Assembly: GCA_937891875.1 (NCBI GenBank)
Contig: CALATR010000005.1
Span: 1-17,420, forward strand
Direction of reading: 5' to 3'
From: an uncultured Pseudomonadota bacterium
GTDB taxonomy: Bacteria; Myxococcota_A; UBA796; GCA-2862545
Length of the DNA: 17,420 bases
The position numbers were made by a program, and so were the translations under genes. The notes below the pieces were generated by a model. It had not been told where the DNA came from. It saw only the letters and a program-made list of their open reading frames with translations, and did no database searches. Of the stretch, positions 1 through 9,044 are shown in pieces. Position 1 is the stretch's first letter, and each line of letters opens with the position of its first letter.

Positions 1-53
1 CCCGCCCCTGCGCAGGCGGCGAGCAGACACAGCGGCAGGATCTGTCGGACCAT
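1..53 (-). CDS. Partial lipoprotein gene (N-terminus only, runs off the left edge)
   Basis: Only the first 17 codons are inside the window, starting at an ATG and reading MVRQILPLCLLAACAGA. This is a textbook lipoprotein signal peptide: Arg in the n-region, a short hydrophobic core, and the lipobox LAAC with the lipidated Cys at residue 14. A purine-rich stretch (GGGGGA) lies just upstream of the ATG. The start is 42 nt after the stop of the lipoprotein gene at 96-926 on the same strand, so the two are probably cotranscribed. The mature protein lies outside the window, so its function cannot be told. Confidence 0.6.
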   Translation of the reverse strand, partial: MVRQILPLCLLAACAGA

Positions 54-95
54 GGCTTCCCCCGGGTCATCCTGCCATGCGCAGACCCGACCCGC

Positions 96-926
96 CTACT
101 CTTCGAGCCAGTCCAGGCCGCCACACGCCTCGTGGTCCAGCTCGGCGCTCCCGCTCGCAGACGTCAGCGCGGTGTGGCCGGTGATCGGGCCCGCCGTGCA
201 GGTCGTCACGAGGAGGTCGTCGGTGCGGGCATCGAACCGGCCGTAGGGGGAGACGATGAGCTCGCCGCGACCGTGCTGGGGGAAGAAGTCCGTGCCCGGC
301 CACGGCTGCTGGTCGATCCGCCCGGCGTAGCGCGCCCCCCAGCGGGTCATGCCCTGCTGGCAGGCCGGGTCGTCGTTCTCGACCCCACCCTCGAAGAGCA
401 GATCGAGATCGAAGGCGTTCGCGCTCGCCTCGAAGGTGCCGTCCACGCGGATGATCTCCACCCCGTCGCCGGAGCCCTCGCCGGTCTCGTCAGGGATGCA
501 GGACGCCGGTCGGGTGATGGCGAAGCGGTAGGCGCTCAGCGAGACCGACGGAGGGCGGCCGGACCCGAAGCCCCCGCTCGCGCCGCCTCCGCTGGCGCCG
601 CCCCCGCCGCCGATCGAGCCCGTGACGAGGCTCAGGTCGCCCTCGTAGGTCACGCCGCTGCGGCTGGTGCACCCGCCGGTCACCCGCAGTCCGCCCTGGC
701 CCTCGACCACCGTCGGGCAGTCCGGATCGGGCCACTCCTCACGCAGGAGCAGCAGGGTGATCGCCCAGGCCTGCGACTCGACCTCGGGCGGGGTCGAGAC
801 CAGCAGGAGCGCGTCCGAGACCGCCTCGTCGGAGAGGTCGGCGTCGGGTTCCGCCTCGAACGCCCGGGTCACGGCGGTCTCGCAGCCCACGAGGGCCAGG
901 AGCGTGAGGGTGAGCACTCGAATCAT
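96..926 (-). CDS. Predicted lipoprotein with Gly-rich linker, function unknown
   Basis: 276 residues. The start was chosen at the ATG reading MIRVLTLTLLALVGC because GGAGG lies 5 nt upstream and a lipobox (LVGC, Cys15) follows at once. The open frame continues 91 codons further upstream, but that part looks noncoding (Arg/Pro/Gly-rich, no homology pattern). After the Cys come an acidic stretch (about 24-37), a helical segment (about 37-65), and a segment holding Cys70 and Cys86. A Gly/Ser linker follows at about 103-124, then a beta-rich C-terminal half with further Cys residues that could form disulfides in the periplasm. I do not recognise a named family. It stands divergent to the MoxR operon, with a second lipoprotein gene directly downstream. 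It is probably anchored in the inner or outer membrane. Confidence 0.75.
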   Translation of the reverse strand: MIRVLTLTLLALVGCETAVTRAFEAEPDADLSDEAVSDALLLVSTPPEVESQAWAITLLLLREEWPDPDCPTVVEGQGGLRVTGGCTSRSGVTYEGDLSLVTGSIGGGGGASGGGASGGFGSGRPPSVSLSAYRFAITRPASCIPDETGEGSGDGVEIIRVDGTFEASANAFDLDLLFEGGVENDDPACQQGMTRWGARYAGRIDQQPWPGTDFFPQHGRGELIVSPYGRFDARTDDLLVTTCTAGPITGHTALTSASGSAELDHEACGGLDWLEE

Positions 927-1429
927 GAGGTCCTCCGCCGGATTCCGGCCCTGGTCCGCGCATGGCTGGACCAGGTCGCCCGGCCTGGACGCCATGCTAG
1001 CAGCAGACGAGGGCGCTCGATCCCCGGCGGCATCGCCGCTCTTGCACCTCCCGGAGCCGCCGTGGTGGCGCTGGTCGCGCAGACCTGCCACGGTGGCGGC
1101 TCTGGCTTGCGGTGGGCTTTCCGGCGGTTGGGTCGGGCCTGGTGGGTCCCCCACACGCGGCGTCGTTCGCCTCGTGCGCCGCAATCCCGCGTTCCCCACG
1201 GCGCCGCGTGTCCGCGTCCTCGCGCTCCGCGTCGGACGCCAGCCCCCCAGGCGATCCGGCCCACCTCATCGGTGATCCCCCCTTTCCAGCGCGCCCCAGG
1301 ACACTACGGTGACGGGTGCTGACCCTTGGCGACGACCCTTGTCGCGCCTTCGGCTCTCAACACCCTACGAGTACCGGTGACGATCCCGCCCCCTGGCCTC
1401 GTTGCGTCACCTTCGCCCCGGAGCGCGCC
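927..1429. other. Divergent intergenic region, about 500 bp, no convincing gene
   Basis: This gap separates the lipoprotein gene (minus) from the MoxR gene (plus). Frames stay open on both strands because of the high GC content, but their translations are Arg/Pro/Gly/Ala-rich, with none of the third-position bias of the neighbouring genes and no well-placed ribosome binding site. I take it as noncoding. It should hold the two divergent promoters, but I see no clear pair of -35/-10 hexamers. The only structure I can support is a long imperfect inverted repeat at 1054-1102, listed separately. Confidence 0.6.
1054..1102. repeat. Imperfect 16-bp inverted repeat (long hairpin) in the divergent gap
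   Basis: The arms are GAGCCGCCGTGGTGGC at 1054-1069 and GCCACGGTGGCGGCTC at 1087-1102. They pair over 8 bp, have a 3-bp mismatch, then pair over 5 bp, around a 17-nt loop. No T-tract follows on either strand, so it is not a classic intrinsic terminator. It could be a regulator site or an RNA structure in a leader, or a by-product of the high GC content. Confidence 0.35.
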
Positions 1430-2401
<972 letters not shown>

Positions 2402-2402
2402 G

Positions 2403-3440
2403 ATGGCGACCGCCCCCGGGCAGGCGCGTCCGTGGGACCCGGTGGTCCTGTCGCGGGTGCGCCACCTCCACCTCAAGGCGCGCGTCCTCACCGATGCGCT
2501 GCTGCAGGGGGCCCACCGCAGCCGGCGGGTCGGCCAGGCCATCGAGTTCGCCGACTACCAGGAGTACCTGCCGGGCATGGATCTGCGGCACCTGGACTGG
2601 CGGGTCTGGGGACGCAGCGATCGCCTGGTGGTCAAGCACTTCGAGACCGAGACCGAGCTGCCGGTGACCCTGGTGGTGGACCTCTCCGCGGACCTGGCGA
2701 CCGGCGATCCGAAGCGGGCCCGGGGGGGGATCCTGGGGGCGCTCACCGGTCGGCGCCAGGCGCCCACGGCCGAGCGAGGGCTGCCTGATCTGGAGCATTC
2801 CAAGGCGGGCTTCGCGATCACCCTGGCCGCGACCCTGGCGTACTTCTTCCACCTGCATCGCGAGCCGATCGGCATCGAGCTCATCGCTGGCGACGGCGCC
2901 CCCTTCACCAGCCTGCCGCCGCGCTCGGGCAAGACCGCGCTCCAGACGATCTTCCTCGCGCTCGCCTCGGTGCGGCCCGGGGGGCAGGCGCGGCTGGCGG
3001 AGACCCTGGCCCGGGTCGGAGGGCGCACCCGGCGGCGCAGCATGGTGCTGGTGTTCACCGACGGCATGGAGGAGCCGGCACAGTGGCTGCCGTCGGCGGC
3101 CGCATTCGCAAAGAGGCGGACTGACCTGCGCTTCTTCCACCTGTACGACCGGCGGGAGTGGGGCCTGGACCTGGACCAGCCCTCGAAGCTGTACAGCCCG
3201 GAGGACGGCGAGGAGCTGGCGGTGGACCCGGCGGCGGCCCGCCAGGCCCTGCGCGAGGTGGCGACCGAGTACGTCGAGGAGGTCCGGCAGGGGATCTCCC
3301 GCTTCGGGGGCATCTACCTGCCCACGCCGACCGACGGTGATCTCGAGGAGGCCCTGCGCCGGGGCCTGCGCGCCGCCCCCGCGCCTCCCGGACTCGACCC
3401 GTTCGAGCTGCCCGGATCGAAGTCGGGGTCGCGCGCGTGA
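2403..3440 (+). CDS. DUF58 domain protein (VWA-like partner of MoxR)
   Basis: 345 residues. It carries the DUF58 hallmark at about 36-90: HRSRRVGQAIEFADYQEY, then a PGMDLRHLDW segment and the KHFETE motif. A VWA-like fold follows, including VFTDG in the second half. No membrane segment is visible, so it is probably cytosolic, as is usual for the DUF58 partner in MoxR operons. Two points are unusual. The metal-site motif usually reads DxSxS but here is D93-L-S95-A-D97. About 25 extra residues (roughly 99-132, basic and Gly-rich) sit between that motif and the next helix, and their DNA contains a run of seven G at 2722-2728. The start lies 1 nt after the moxR stop, and the end overlaps the next gene by 4 nt (GTGA). 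In methylotrophs and Bacteroides, neighbours of this kind are MoxR clients; the role here is inferred. Confidence 0.9.
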   Translation: MATAPGQARPWDPVVLSRVRHLHLKARVLTDALLQGAHRSRRVGQAIEFADYQEYLPGMDLRHLDWRVWGRSDRLVVKHFETETELPVTLVVDLSADLATGDPKRARGGILGALTGRRQAPTAERGLPDLEHSKAGFAITLAATLAYFFHLHREPIGIELIAGDGAPFTSLPPRSGKTALQTIFLALASVRPGGQARLAETLARVGGRTRRRSMVLVFTDGMEEPAQWLPSAAAFAKRRTDLRFFHLYDRREWGLDLDQPSKLYSPEDGEELAVDPAAARQALREVATEYVEEVRQGISRFGGIYLPTPTDGDLEEALRRGLRAAPAPPGLDPFELPGSKSGSRA

Positions 3441-5494
3441 GCCTGACCCTGCTGGCGCCGCTGCTGCTGGGCCTGGGCGCGTTCGTCGCCCTGCCGATCA
3501 TCGCCCACATCTCCCGCCAGAAGCCCAGGGAGCGGGTCCCCTTTGGCGCGATGCTCCTCCTGCGCCGGGTCGTCAAGCGCCTCCGCCGGCGCCGCCGGGT
3601 GCGCGATCCGATCCTGCTCCTGCTGCGCATCCTCGCCGTGCTGCTCGTCGCGCTGGCCATGGCCGGCCCCCGCTGGTCCTACCAGGACGGCACGCCCGCC
3701 TTCGGTGGCACCGGTCGCGTCGTGCTGCTGGTCGATCGCTCGCTGTCCATGTCGCTCACCGACGGCGGCTCCACCCTGCTCGCCCGCGCCCGCTCGGAGG
3801 CCCGCTCCGTCCTGGCCCAGCTCCCCGAGGGCACCAAGGTCGGCGTGATCGCGTTCGACGACGACGCGGCCCCGCTGACCGAGGGCCTCACCGGCGACCT
3901 GTCCCTCGTCTCGTCGCGGCTCGACGCGCTCCAGCCCACCCTCGGCGGCTCCAACCTGCGCCAGGCCCTCATCGAGACCCGGCGCATGCTCGAGGGCGAG
4001 CCTGGCGAGGTCTTCCTCTTCTCCGACGAGGCCGGCCCGGTCATGGTCACCGAGGCCAAGGAGGAGCTGCGCCGCCTGGTCGAGGGGGACAGCGCGCTCC
4101 TGCCCCGGCCCATCCAGGGTCGACCGCCCCGCAACGTCGCCGTCGCCGCGGCGGCCTACGGCGAGGGCATCGAGGGCGGCACCATCGAGGTCCGGGTCAC
4201 GAACTATGGACCGGAGCCGGTCGAGGCCCCGTGCGAGGTCAGCCTGCCCGACGGCCAGGTGATCCCGTTCTTCGCCGATCTTCCCGGTGAGGGCGAGGTC
4301 GTGGAGCGGGTGACCGTGCCCCGCGAGGCGGCCGGCGGCGTGGGCGAGGCGCGCTGCGACGACGGCGACCTGCCCGGCGACGATGCCCGCTACTTCCACC
4401 TCCCCCGGGTCGGCGCGAGCCGGGTGCTCGTGGTCGACGGCGATCCGGGCGACACCCCGATCCGCAGCGAGGTCTACTTCCTCGAGCGCGCGCTCGCGCC
4501 GTGGGGCGGGTCCCGCAGCGGCGTCATGCCCGACGTCATCCCGCCCCTGGGCCTGCTGGACCTGGACGCGGAGAAGCACCAGGTCGTCTTCCTGGCCAAC
4601 GTCGGCGACCCCCGGGCGGTCGCGCCGCTGCTGTCCGACTTCGTGCGCCGGGGCGGCTCGCTGGTCATCTCCGGCGGCGAGAACGTCAGCGCGGACCGGT
4701 ACAACACGTCGCTGGGCGGCATCCTGCCCGCGCCCATCCGTCGGACCGAGGACCTGGCCGCCCGCGGGGAGCGCGGCGTGCCCCTGCAGATCCCCGACGC
4801 CAGCGAGGAGCTGTTCGAGCCCTTCACCCGCGGCGGTCGCAGCGCGTTCCACGAGGTGCACTCCCGGCGCATCCTGACGCTGGAGCCCTACACCGACAGC
4901 GCCGAGGTCCGGACCCTGCTCCGCTACGAGGGCGGCGCTCCCGCGCTCGTCGAGCGGACCGTCGGACGGGGCAAGGTGCTGCTCTGGACCAGCTCCATGG
5001 ACTACGACTGGTCGAGCCTGCCCACCCAGGCGGTGTTCATGCCCCTGGTGCAGCGCATGGTCGGCTACCTGGGCGCCGAGGCGGGCGGGGGCGCCGGTCG
5101 GATCGACGGCACAGTCGGCCAGCCGGTGAGCATCCGCCTGCCCGATCTCACGCTTCAGCCCGACATCATCGGCCCGGACGGCAACCCGGTCCCGACCCGG
5201 ATCGAGGGCTCGACCCTCATGTTCACCCCCGAGCGCCCCGGCGCCTACGCGGTGCAGGTGGAGGCGGTGCCGACCATCGCCTGGGTGGCGGCGAACCTCG
5301 ACGTCGTCGAGTCCGATGTGCGCGCCTACGACTCGGTTGCCGAGGCCGAGTCCGCGATCAAGCCCGAGCTGTTCACCCGCTACATCGACCTGTCCCCCTG
5401 GATGTGGGGCCTCGCCTTCTTCGCGCTGCTGGCGATCGCCGCCTTGTCGATGTTCTGGAGCGTGCTCACCCCGGACAAGGAGACGGCGGCATGA
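3437..5494 (+). CDS. BatA-like membrane protein: VWA domain plus glutamine amidotransferase-like region
   Basis: 685 residues. The N-terminal BatA-type region has membrane segments at about 5-24 and 59-76, separated by a very basic stretch (residues 43-55). A VWA domain begins at about 93 with the metal-site motif DRSLS at 100-104; a later GGSNLRQAL and FSDE fit the remaining metal-site positions. Then come a beta-rich region and, from about residue 325 (VLVVDGDPGDTP), a class-I glutamine-amidotransferase-like fold without an obvious catalytic Cys. The chain ends with a membrane segment (about 654-676). The large middle part is expected in the periplasm. The GTG start overlaps the DUF58 stop by 4 nt; the stop overlaps the next ATG by 4 nt. 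It resembles Bacteroides aerotolerance (Bat) proteins, a family without a settled biochemical role. Domain calls are firm, function is inferred. Confidence 0.9.
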   Translation: MSLTLLAPLLLGLGAFVALPIIAHISRQKPRERVPFGAMLLLRRVVKRLRRRRRVRDPILLLLRILAVLLVALAMAGPRWSYQDGTPAFGGTGRVVLLVDRSLSMSLTDGGSTLLARARSEARSVLAQLPEGTKVGVIAFDDDAAPLTEGLTGDLSLVSSRLDALQPTLGGSNLRQALIETRRMLEGEPGEVFLFSDEAGPVMVTEAKEELRRLVEGDSALLPRPIQGRPPRNVAVAAAAYGEGIEGGTIEVRVTNYGPEPVEAPCEVSLPDGQVIPFFADLPGEGEVVERVTVPREAAGGVGEARCDDGDLPGDDARYFHLPRVGASRVLVVDGDPGDTPIRSEVYFLERALAPWGGSRSGVMPDVIPPLGLLDLDAEKHQVVFLANVGDPRAVAPLLSDFVRRGGSLVISGGENVSADRYNTSLGGILPAPIRRTEDLAARGERGVPLQIPDASEELFEPFTRGGRSAFHEVHSRRILTLEPYTDSAEVRTLLRYEGGAPALVERTVGRGKVLLWTSSMDYDWSSLPTQAVFMPLVQRMVGYLGAEAGGGAGRIDGTVGQPVSIRLPDLTLQPDIIGPDGNPVPTRIEGSTLMFTPERPGAYAVQVEAVPTIAWVAANLDVVESDVRAYDSVAEAESAIKPELFTRYIDLSPWMWGLAFFALLAIAALSMFWSVLTPDKETAA

Positions 5495-6360
5495 CCGACG
5501 CCTCGGATTCCAAGGTCGGCCCGGTGCTCACCCGACGACGCCTGCTCCACGGCCTCGGCGCCACCGCCGCCGCGGGGCTGGTCGGAGCGGTCGCGCCCGT
5601 CCCCGCCCTGGCCTTCGGCGAGCGGTCCAAGGTCGACATCGCCGAGCTGGACCTGGGCAAGGGCACCATCTCCCGTCCCGACGCCTGGACCCGCCTGCTG
5701 GCCGAGGTGCGCGCCACCACCTCGGTCGAGACCCGCAACGTCTTTGATTCCGGGATTCCGAGGTTTGCTCCAAGCGATCCCGAGCTCTTCGAGCACCCCT
5801 TCGTCGTGTGCGTGGGCGACGGTGCCTTTGCCGTGCCCGACGACGATGGCCTGGAGCAGCTCGCCCGCTACCTGGCCTACGGCGGCTTCCTGCTCTTCGA
5901 CGACGTCACTGGCAGCACCAGCTCGCCGTTTCACGCCGCGGTCGAGCGCCTGGTCCGGGTGCTCTACCCGACCCGGGCCCTGGCCCCCCTGCCCAAGGCG
6001 AGCCACAGCGTCTACCGCAGCTTCTTCTTCAACCCCCAGCCCTACGGACGGGTCGCCAACTTCGACGACCTCACCGGCGTCACCCTGGGCGGCGTGCGGG
6101 TCGAGGGCGACCGGCGCGAGGACACCACCCGGACGCCGGTGATCGTGATGCGCAACGACCTGTCTGGAGCGCTCGAGCGCGACCGCTCCGGCCGCTACCC
6201 CCACCCGGTCACGCCGGGGGGCGAGGCTCAGCGACGCGAGGCGGTGAAGCTGGGGATCAACCTGATCATGTACGCGCTGACCGCCAACTACAAGACCGAC
6301 CAGGTGCACGTGAAGGAGCTCATCGATCGCCGCAACCGCCAGCGCGGGATGTGGCCATGA
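5491..6360 (+). CDS. Tat-exported DUF4159 domain protein
   Basis: 289 residues. The start is the ATG overlapping the previous stop (ATGA), with AAGGAG 8 nt upstream. The N-terminus has a twin-arginine motif TRRRLLHG (14-21), a hydrophobic, Ala-rich core, and an AxA cleavage site at ALA (39-41), so export of a folded protein through Tat is likely. The mature part matches the DUF4159 pattern: NVFDSGIPRFAP, a strand HPFVVCVGDG, then the LARYLAYGGFLLFDD segment, an amidotransferase-like alpha/beta fold without catalytic residues that I can assign. DUF4159 proteins are commonly found in MoxR/VWA operons, where their role is unknown. Codons at 5743-5781 are unusually AT-rich at third positions (TTT, GAT, ATT, AGG, TTT, GCT, CCA) compared with the rest. 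Confidence 0.87.
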   Translation: MTDASDSKVGPVLTRRRLLHGLGATAAAGLVGAVAPVPALAFGERSKVDIAELDLGKGTISRPDAWTRLLAEVRATTSVETRNVFDSGIPRFAPSDPELFEHPFVVCVGDGAFAVPDDDGLEQLARYLAYGGFLLFDDVTGSTSSPFHAAVERLVRVLYPTRALAPLPKASHSVYRSFFFNPQPYGRVANFDDLTGVTLGGVRVEGDRREDTTRTPVIVMRNDLSGALERDRSGRYPHPVTPGGEAQRREAVKLGINLIMYALTANYKTDQVHVKELIDRRNRQRGMWP

Positions 6361-8594
6361 GCGCGTGGCTGCTGGGCGCGGATCTGGGTGAGGGCGAGCT
6401 GATCTTCGCCTCGCCGGACTGGCTGATCGTCGCGGCGGGAGGCCTCGCCCTGGTGGTGTGGGTGCTCACCTGGTTCGGCCAGCGCTCGCTGTGGGCCCGC
6501 CTCGGCGAGCAGGGGCTGTGGGCCGGGGCGCTCGCCGGGATCGTGCTGGCGCTGGCGCGGCCGGTCTGGGTCGAGGAGGAGGGCCGCACCGAGCCTGGTC
6601 GGGTGGCGGTGCTGGTCGATGCGTCGCGCTCGATGGACGTGCTGCAGGAGGGCTCGCCGCGGAGCGAGGCGGTGGGGCCGCTGCTCGATCGGCTGCGCAG
6701 CAAGGACGTCGACGTCTACCACTTCGGCAATGACCTCGCCGTGGGCGCCCCCGACGCGTTCACCCTGCCGGGCACGGACCTGGAGTCGGCGCTGGACGCC
6801 CTGTCCGAGCGGGTCGCTGGCGAGCAGCTGGCCTCGGTGGTCGTGATCAGCGACGGCCTCGACCGGGGCCTGCTCCGGCGCCGCTTCCTCAAGGAGGAGA
6901 GCCCGGCACCGCCGAGCCTGCCCGGACCGCTGACCGTCTACCAGGTGGGCTCGCTCGGCGATCTGCACGACCTGTCGGTCCGCAGCGTCGACACCGGCGG
7001 CTACGCCTTCCGCAGCGAGCCGTTCACGATCACCGCGACCCTGTCCGGGCTCGGCTACGCCGGCAAGAAGGTCACCGCGACCCTGACCCGCGACGGTCGG
7101 CCGGTGACCCAGCGCATGGTCACCCTCGACGACAATGGAGATGCAACCGCCACCTTCGAGGTGCAGCCCCAGGCGGTCGGCCGCTTCACCTACGAGGTGA
7201 GCGTGCCCACCTGGGACGACGACGCGGTGCCGGCCAACAACACCGCCCCGGTGGTCGTGCAGGTCGTCCGCGACCGGATCAGCGTGCTCCAGGTGACGGG
7301 CGCGCCGTCCTGGGACGTGAAGTTCCTGCGCCGCTTCCTCAAGGGCGACCCCAGCGTCGATCTGGTCAGCTTCTTCATCCTGCGCACCACCGACGACATC
7401 GAGGGCACCGACTACAAGGACCGCGAGCTGTCGCTGATCCAGTTCCCGTACTCGGATTTGTTTAGTAAGGAGCTCGAGCGCTTCGACGTCATCATCTTCC
7501 AGAACTTCGACCACGAGAAGTACTTCCGCCCCGGCGAGCGCGACGAGCTGCTCGACAACATCCGGCGCTTCGTCCAGGAGGACGGCAAGGGCTTCGTGAT
7601 GACCGGCGGCGACCGATCCTTCGATCTGGGCGGCTACGGCGGCACCTTCGTCGAGGAGATGCTGCCGGTGACGCTCGGGGCGAACGACCCCGTGCACTAC
7701 GACCGCTTCCAGCCCCAGCTCACCGACGATGGCCGTCGCCACCCGATCACCCGGCTGGCGACCGACCTGGAGGAGAACCAGGCGTGGTGGGATCGGCTGG
7801 TGCAGCTGGACGGCACCAACGTGGTCCAGCGGCCGAGCCCGGGCGCGACGGTGCTGCTGGAGCACCCGAGCCTGACCGGCGCCGACGGCAAGAAGCTGCC
7901 GATCCTGGCGGTGAGCGAGGCGGGCAAGGGTCGGGCGATGGCGCTGACGGTGGACACCTCGTGGCGCTGGAGCCTGTCCGAGGCGGCAGAGGGCAGGGGA
8001 AACCAGGCCTATCTGCGGTTCTGGAAGAACGCGTTCCGCTGGCTGGTCAAGGACCCCAGCACCAGCCGGGTCACGGTCGACACGCCCAAGGAGAACTACG
8101 CGGTGGGCGACGACGTGCGGATCATCGTCCGCGCGCGGGACCCGGGCTTCGCCGCCCTGGCCCGGGCCAAGGTCGAGGTCACGGTCGAGGGACCGGCGGG
8201 CAAGTTCACCCGCGAGGGGGTCACGACCGCCGAGGGGGACGTCGTCATCGAGGTGCCCGCCGACACCCGCGGCGCCCACCGGGTCACGGCGGTGGTCTCG
8301 TCTCGCGGGGGGGCGGTCGGCACCGAGTCCACCGTCTACGCCGTCACCACCCGCGATCCCGAGCTCGACGAGGTCGCCCCCGACGAGTCCTTCCTGCGCT
8401 GGCTCGCCGCGTCGACCCAGGGCACCTACTACGGGCCCGGCGACTTCGGTCAGCCCGAGCGCGACCCGGACGCCGGGCGCACGGTCTGGGAGCGGCGGGA
8501 GATCCCCCTGTGGCGGGCTCCGATCCTGGGCTTTGGCGTGCTGCTGCTGGGCGGGCTCGCCTGGATCGTCCGGCGGCGCAGCGGGCTGCGGTAG
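6357..8594 (+). CDS. VWA-domain membrane protein with amidotransferase-like domain
   Basis: 745 residues. Membrane segments lie at about 22-40 and 53-69, followed by a VWA domain with DASRS at 88-92 and VVVISDG near 161-167. Beta-sandwich-like regions lie at about 205-300. A class-I glutamine-amidotransferase-like fold runs from about 306 to 450 (DRISVLQVTGAPSWD to the MTGGDRSFDLGGYGG segment). A second beta-rich part at about 560-690 follows, and a last membrane segment at about 718-736 ends in RRRSGLR. The ATG overlaps the DUF4159 stop by 4 nt. It is a paralogue in layout of the BatA-like gene at 3437, so the operon makes two membrane VWA proteins, likely both MoxR clients. Codons 7455-7469 (GAT TTG TTT AGT AAG) form a small rare-codon island. 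Domain calls are good, biochemical role unknown. Confidence 0.88.
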   Translation: MSAWLLGADLGEGELIFASPDWLIVAAGGLALVVWVLTWFGQRSLWARLGEQGLWAGALAGIVLALARPVWVEEEGRTEPGRVAVLVDASRSMDVLQEGSPRSEAVGPLLDRLRSKDVDVYHFGNDLAVGAPDAFTLPGTDLESALDALSERVAGEQLASVVVISDGLDRGLLRRRFLKEESPAPPSLPGPLTVYQVGSLGDLHDLSVRSVDTGGYAFRSEPFTITATLSGLGYAGKKVTATLTRDGRPVTQRMVTLDDNGDATATFEVQPQAVGRFTYEVSVPTWDDDAVPANNTAPVVVQVVRDRISVLQVTGAPSWDVKFLRRFLKGDPSVDLVSFFILRTTDDIEGTDYKDRELSLIQFPYSDLFSKELERFDVIIFQNFDHEKYFRPGERDELLDNIRRFVQEDGKGFVMTGGDRSFDLGGYGGTFVEEMLPVTLGANDPVHYDRFQPQLTDDGRRHPITRLATDLEENQAWWDRLVQLDGTNVVQRPSPGATVLLEHPSLTGADGKKLPILAVSEAGKGRAMALTVDTSWRWSLSEAAEGRGNQAYLRFWKNAFRWLVKDPSTSRVTVDTPKENYAVGDDVRIIVRARDPGFAALARAKVEVTVEGPAGKFTREGVTTAEGDVVIEVPADTRGAHRVTAVVSSRGGAVGTESTVYAVTTRDPELDEVAPDESFLRWLAASTQGTYYGPGDFGQPERDPDAGRTVWERREIPLWRAPILGFGVLLLGGLAWIVRRRSGLR

Positions 8595-8607
8595 GCGTCT
8601 CCGCCTA
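8592..8607. terminator. Compact hairpin shared by two convergent genes
   Basis: TAGGCG at 8592-8597 pairs perfectly with CGCCTA at 8602-8607 around a TCTC loop. The left arm begins with the TAG stop of the plus-strand VWA gene, and the right arm is the complement of the TAG stop of the minus-strand DUF202 gene. It has no T-tract, so an intrinsic terminator is only a possibility. It may protect 3' ends from both sides. Confidence 0.4.
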
Positions 8608-8979
8608 GGTGACGACGATGTAGATGCCGATGCCCAGGGCGATGGCCAGGTACACGCCGGTCATGACCCACAGGCCCGTCATGGCGGGCGGCTCGGAGCC
8701 GACGCGCTTGGCCCAGCGGTACGTGCGCACGGCGCCGACCGCGAGGGTGAAGAAGCCGAGCGCGACCAGGGCCACGCCGATCAGGGTCGACCACATCGGG
8801 TTGGGCAGCTTGCTGGCCAGCTCCGGGTGGTCGAACGCCGCGATCTCCAGGAAGGTGGCGAGCTTGGCGACGCCGAGTCCCACGGCGACCAGCGCCAGGG
8901 AGGTCCGTGCCCACGCCAACAAGGTCCGTTCATTTGCCAAGTGATCCCGCATCCACGAGCCGGGACGAGCTTCGCCCAC
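8605..8979 (-). CDS. DUF202 family inner-membrane protein (YidH-like)
   Basis: 124 residues, the usual size for DUF202/YidH proteins. The family signature DHLANERTLLAWARTSLA sits at 12-29, followed by three membrane segments at about 26-45, 63-83 and 101-122, with basic residues RTYRWAKR between the second and third. The GTG start at 8979 was chosen because GGAGG stands 5 nt upstream; an ATG nine codons further in (8952) is the alternative. The biochemical role of the family is unknown. It lies 65 nt downstream of the Ig-like lipoprotein gene on the same strand and converges on the MoxR/VWA operon with 10 nt between stops. Nothing in the sequence ties it to that operon beyond position. Confidence 0.9.
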   Translation of the reverse strand: MGEARPGSWMRDHLANERTLLAWARTSLALVAVGLGVAKLATFLEIAAFDHPELASKLPNPMWSTLIGVALVALGFFTLAVGAVRTYRWAKRVGSEPPAMTGLWVMTGVYLAIALGIGIYIVVT

Positions 8980-8983
8980 AGGA

Positions 8984-8996
8984 GCCTCCAGGAGGC
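8984..8996. repeat. 13-bp palindrome over the DUF202 ribosome binding site
   Basis: GCCTCC, A, GGAGGC reads the same on both strands apart from the centre base. On the minus strand it includes the GGAGG that serves the GTG start at 8979. One free base is too few for a hairpin loop in a single RNA, so it could be a protein-binding palindrome or chance. Confidence 0.3.
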
Positions 8997-9044
8997 GGGG
9001 CTAACCGTTCTCGTGACTGGCGGGGTCAGCGAGTGTGAGCTGGA

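Noticed and set aside
1112..1312. Short open frames on both strands in the gap before moxR
   Set aside because: No ribosome binding sites, no codon bias and low-complexity translations; treated as noncoding.
1316..1429. GTG at 1316 as the moxR start
   Set aside because: The 38 extra residues have poor third-position GC, no family similarity and no close Shine-Dalgarno, whereas TTG 1430 has GGAG at 6 nt and gives the usual MoxR length.
6288..8279. A 663-codon open frame on the minus strand opposite the second VWA gene (similar long antisense frames lie opposite moxR, the BatA-like gene, the Ig-like lipoprotein and the lipase)
   Set aside because: High GC content keeps antisense frames open. 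The translations are Arg/Ala/Gly/His-rich without motifs, while the sense frames show clear domains and third-position GC bias.
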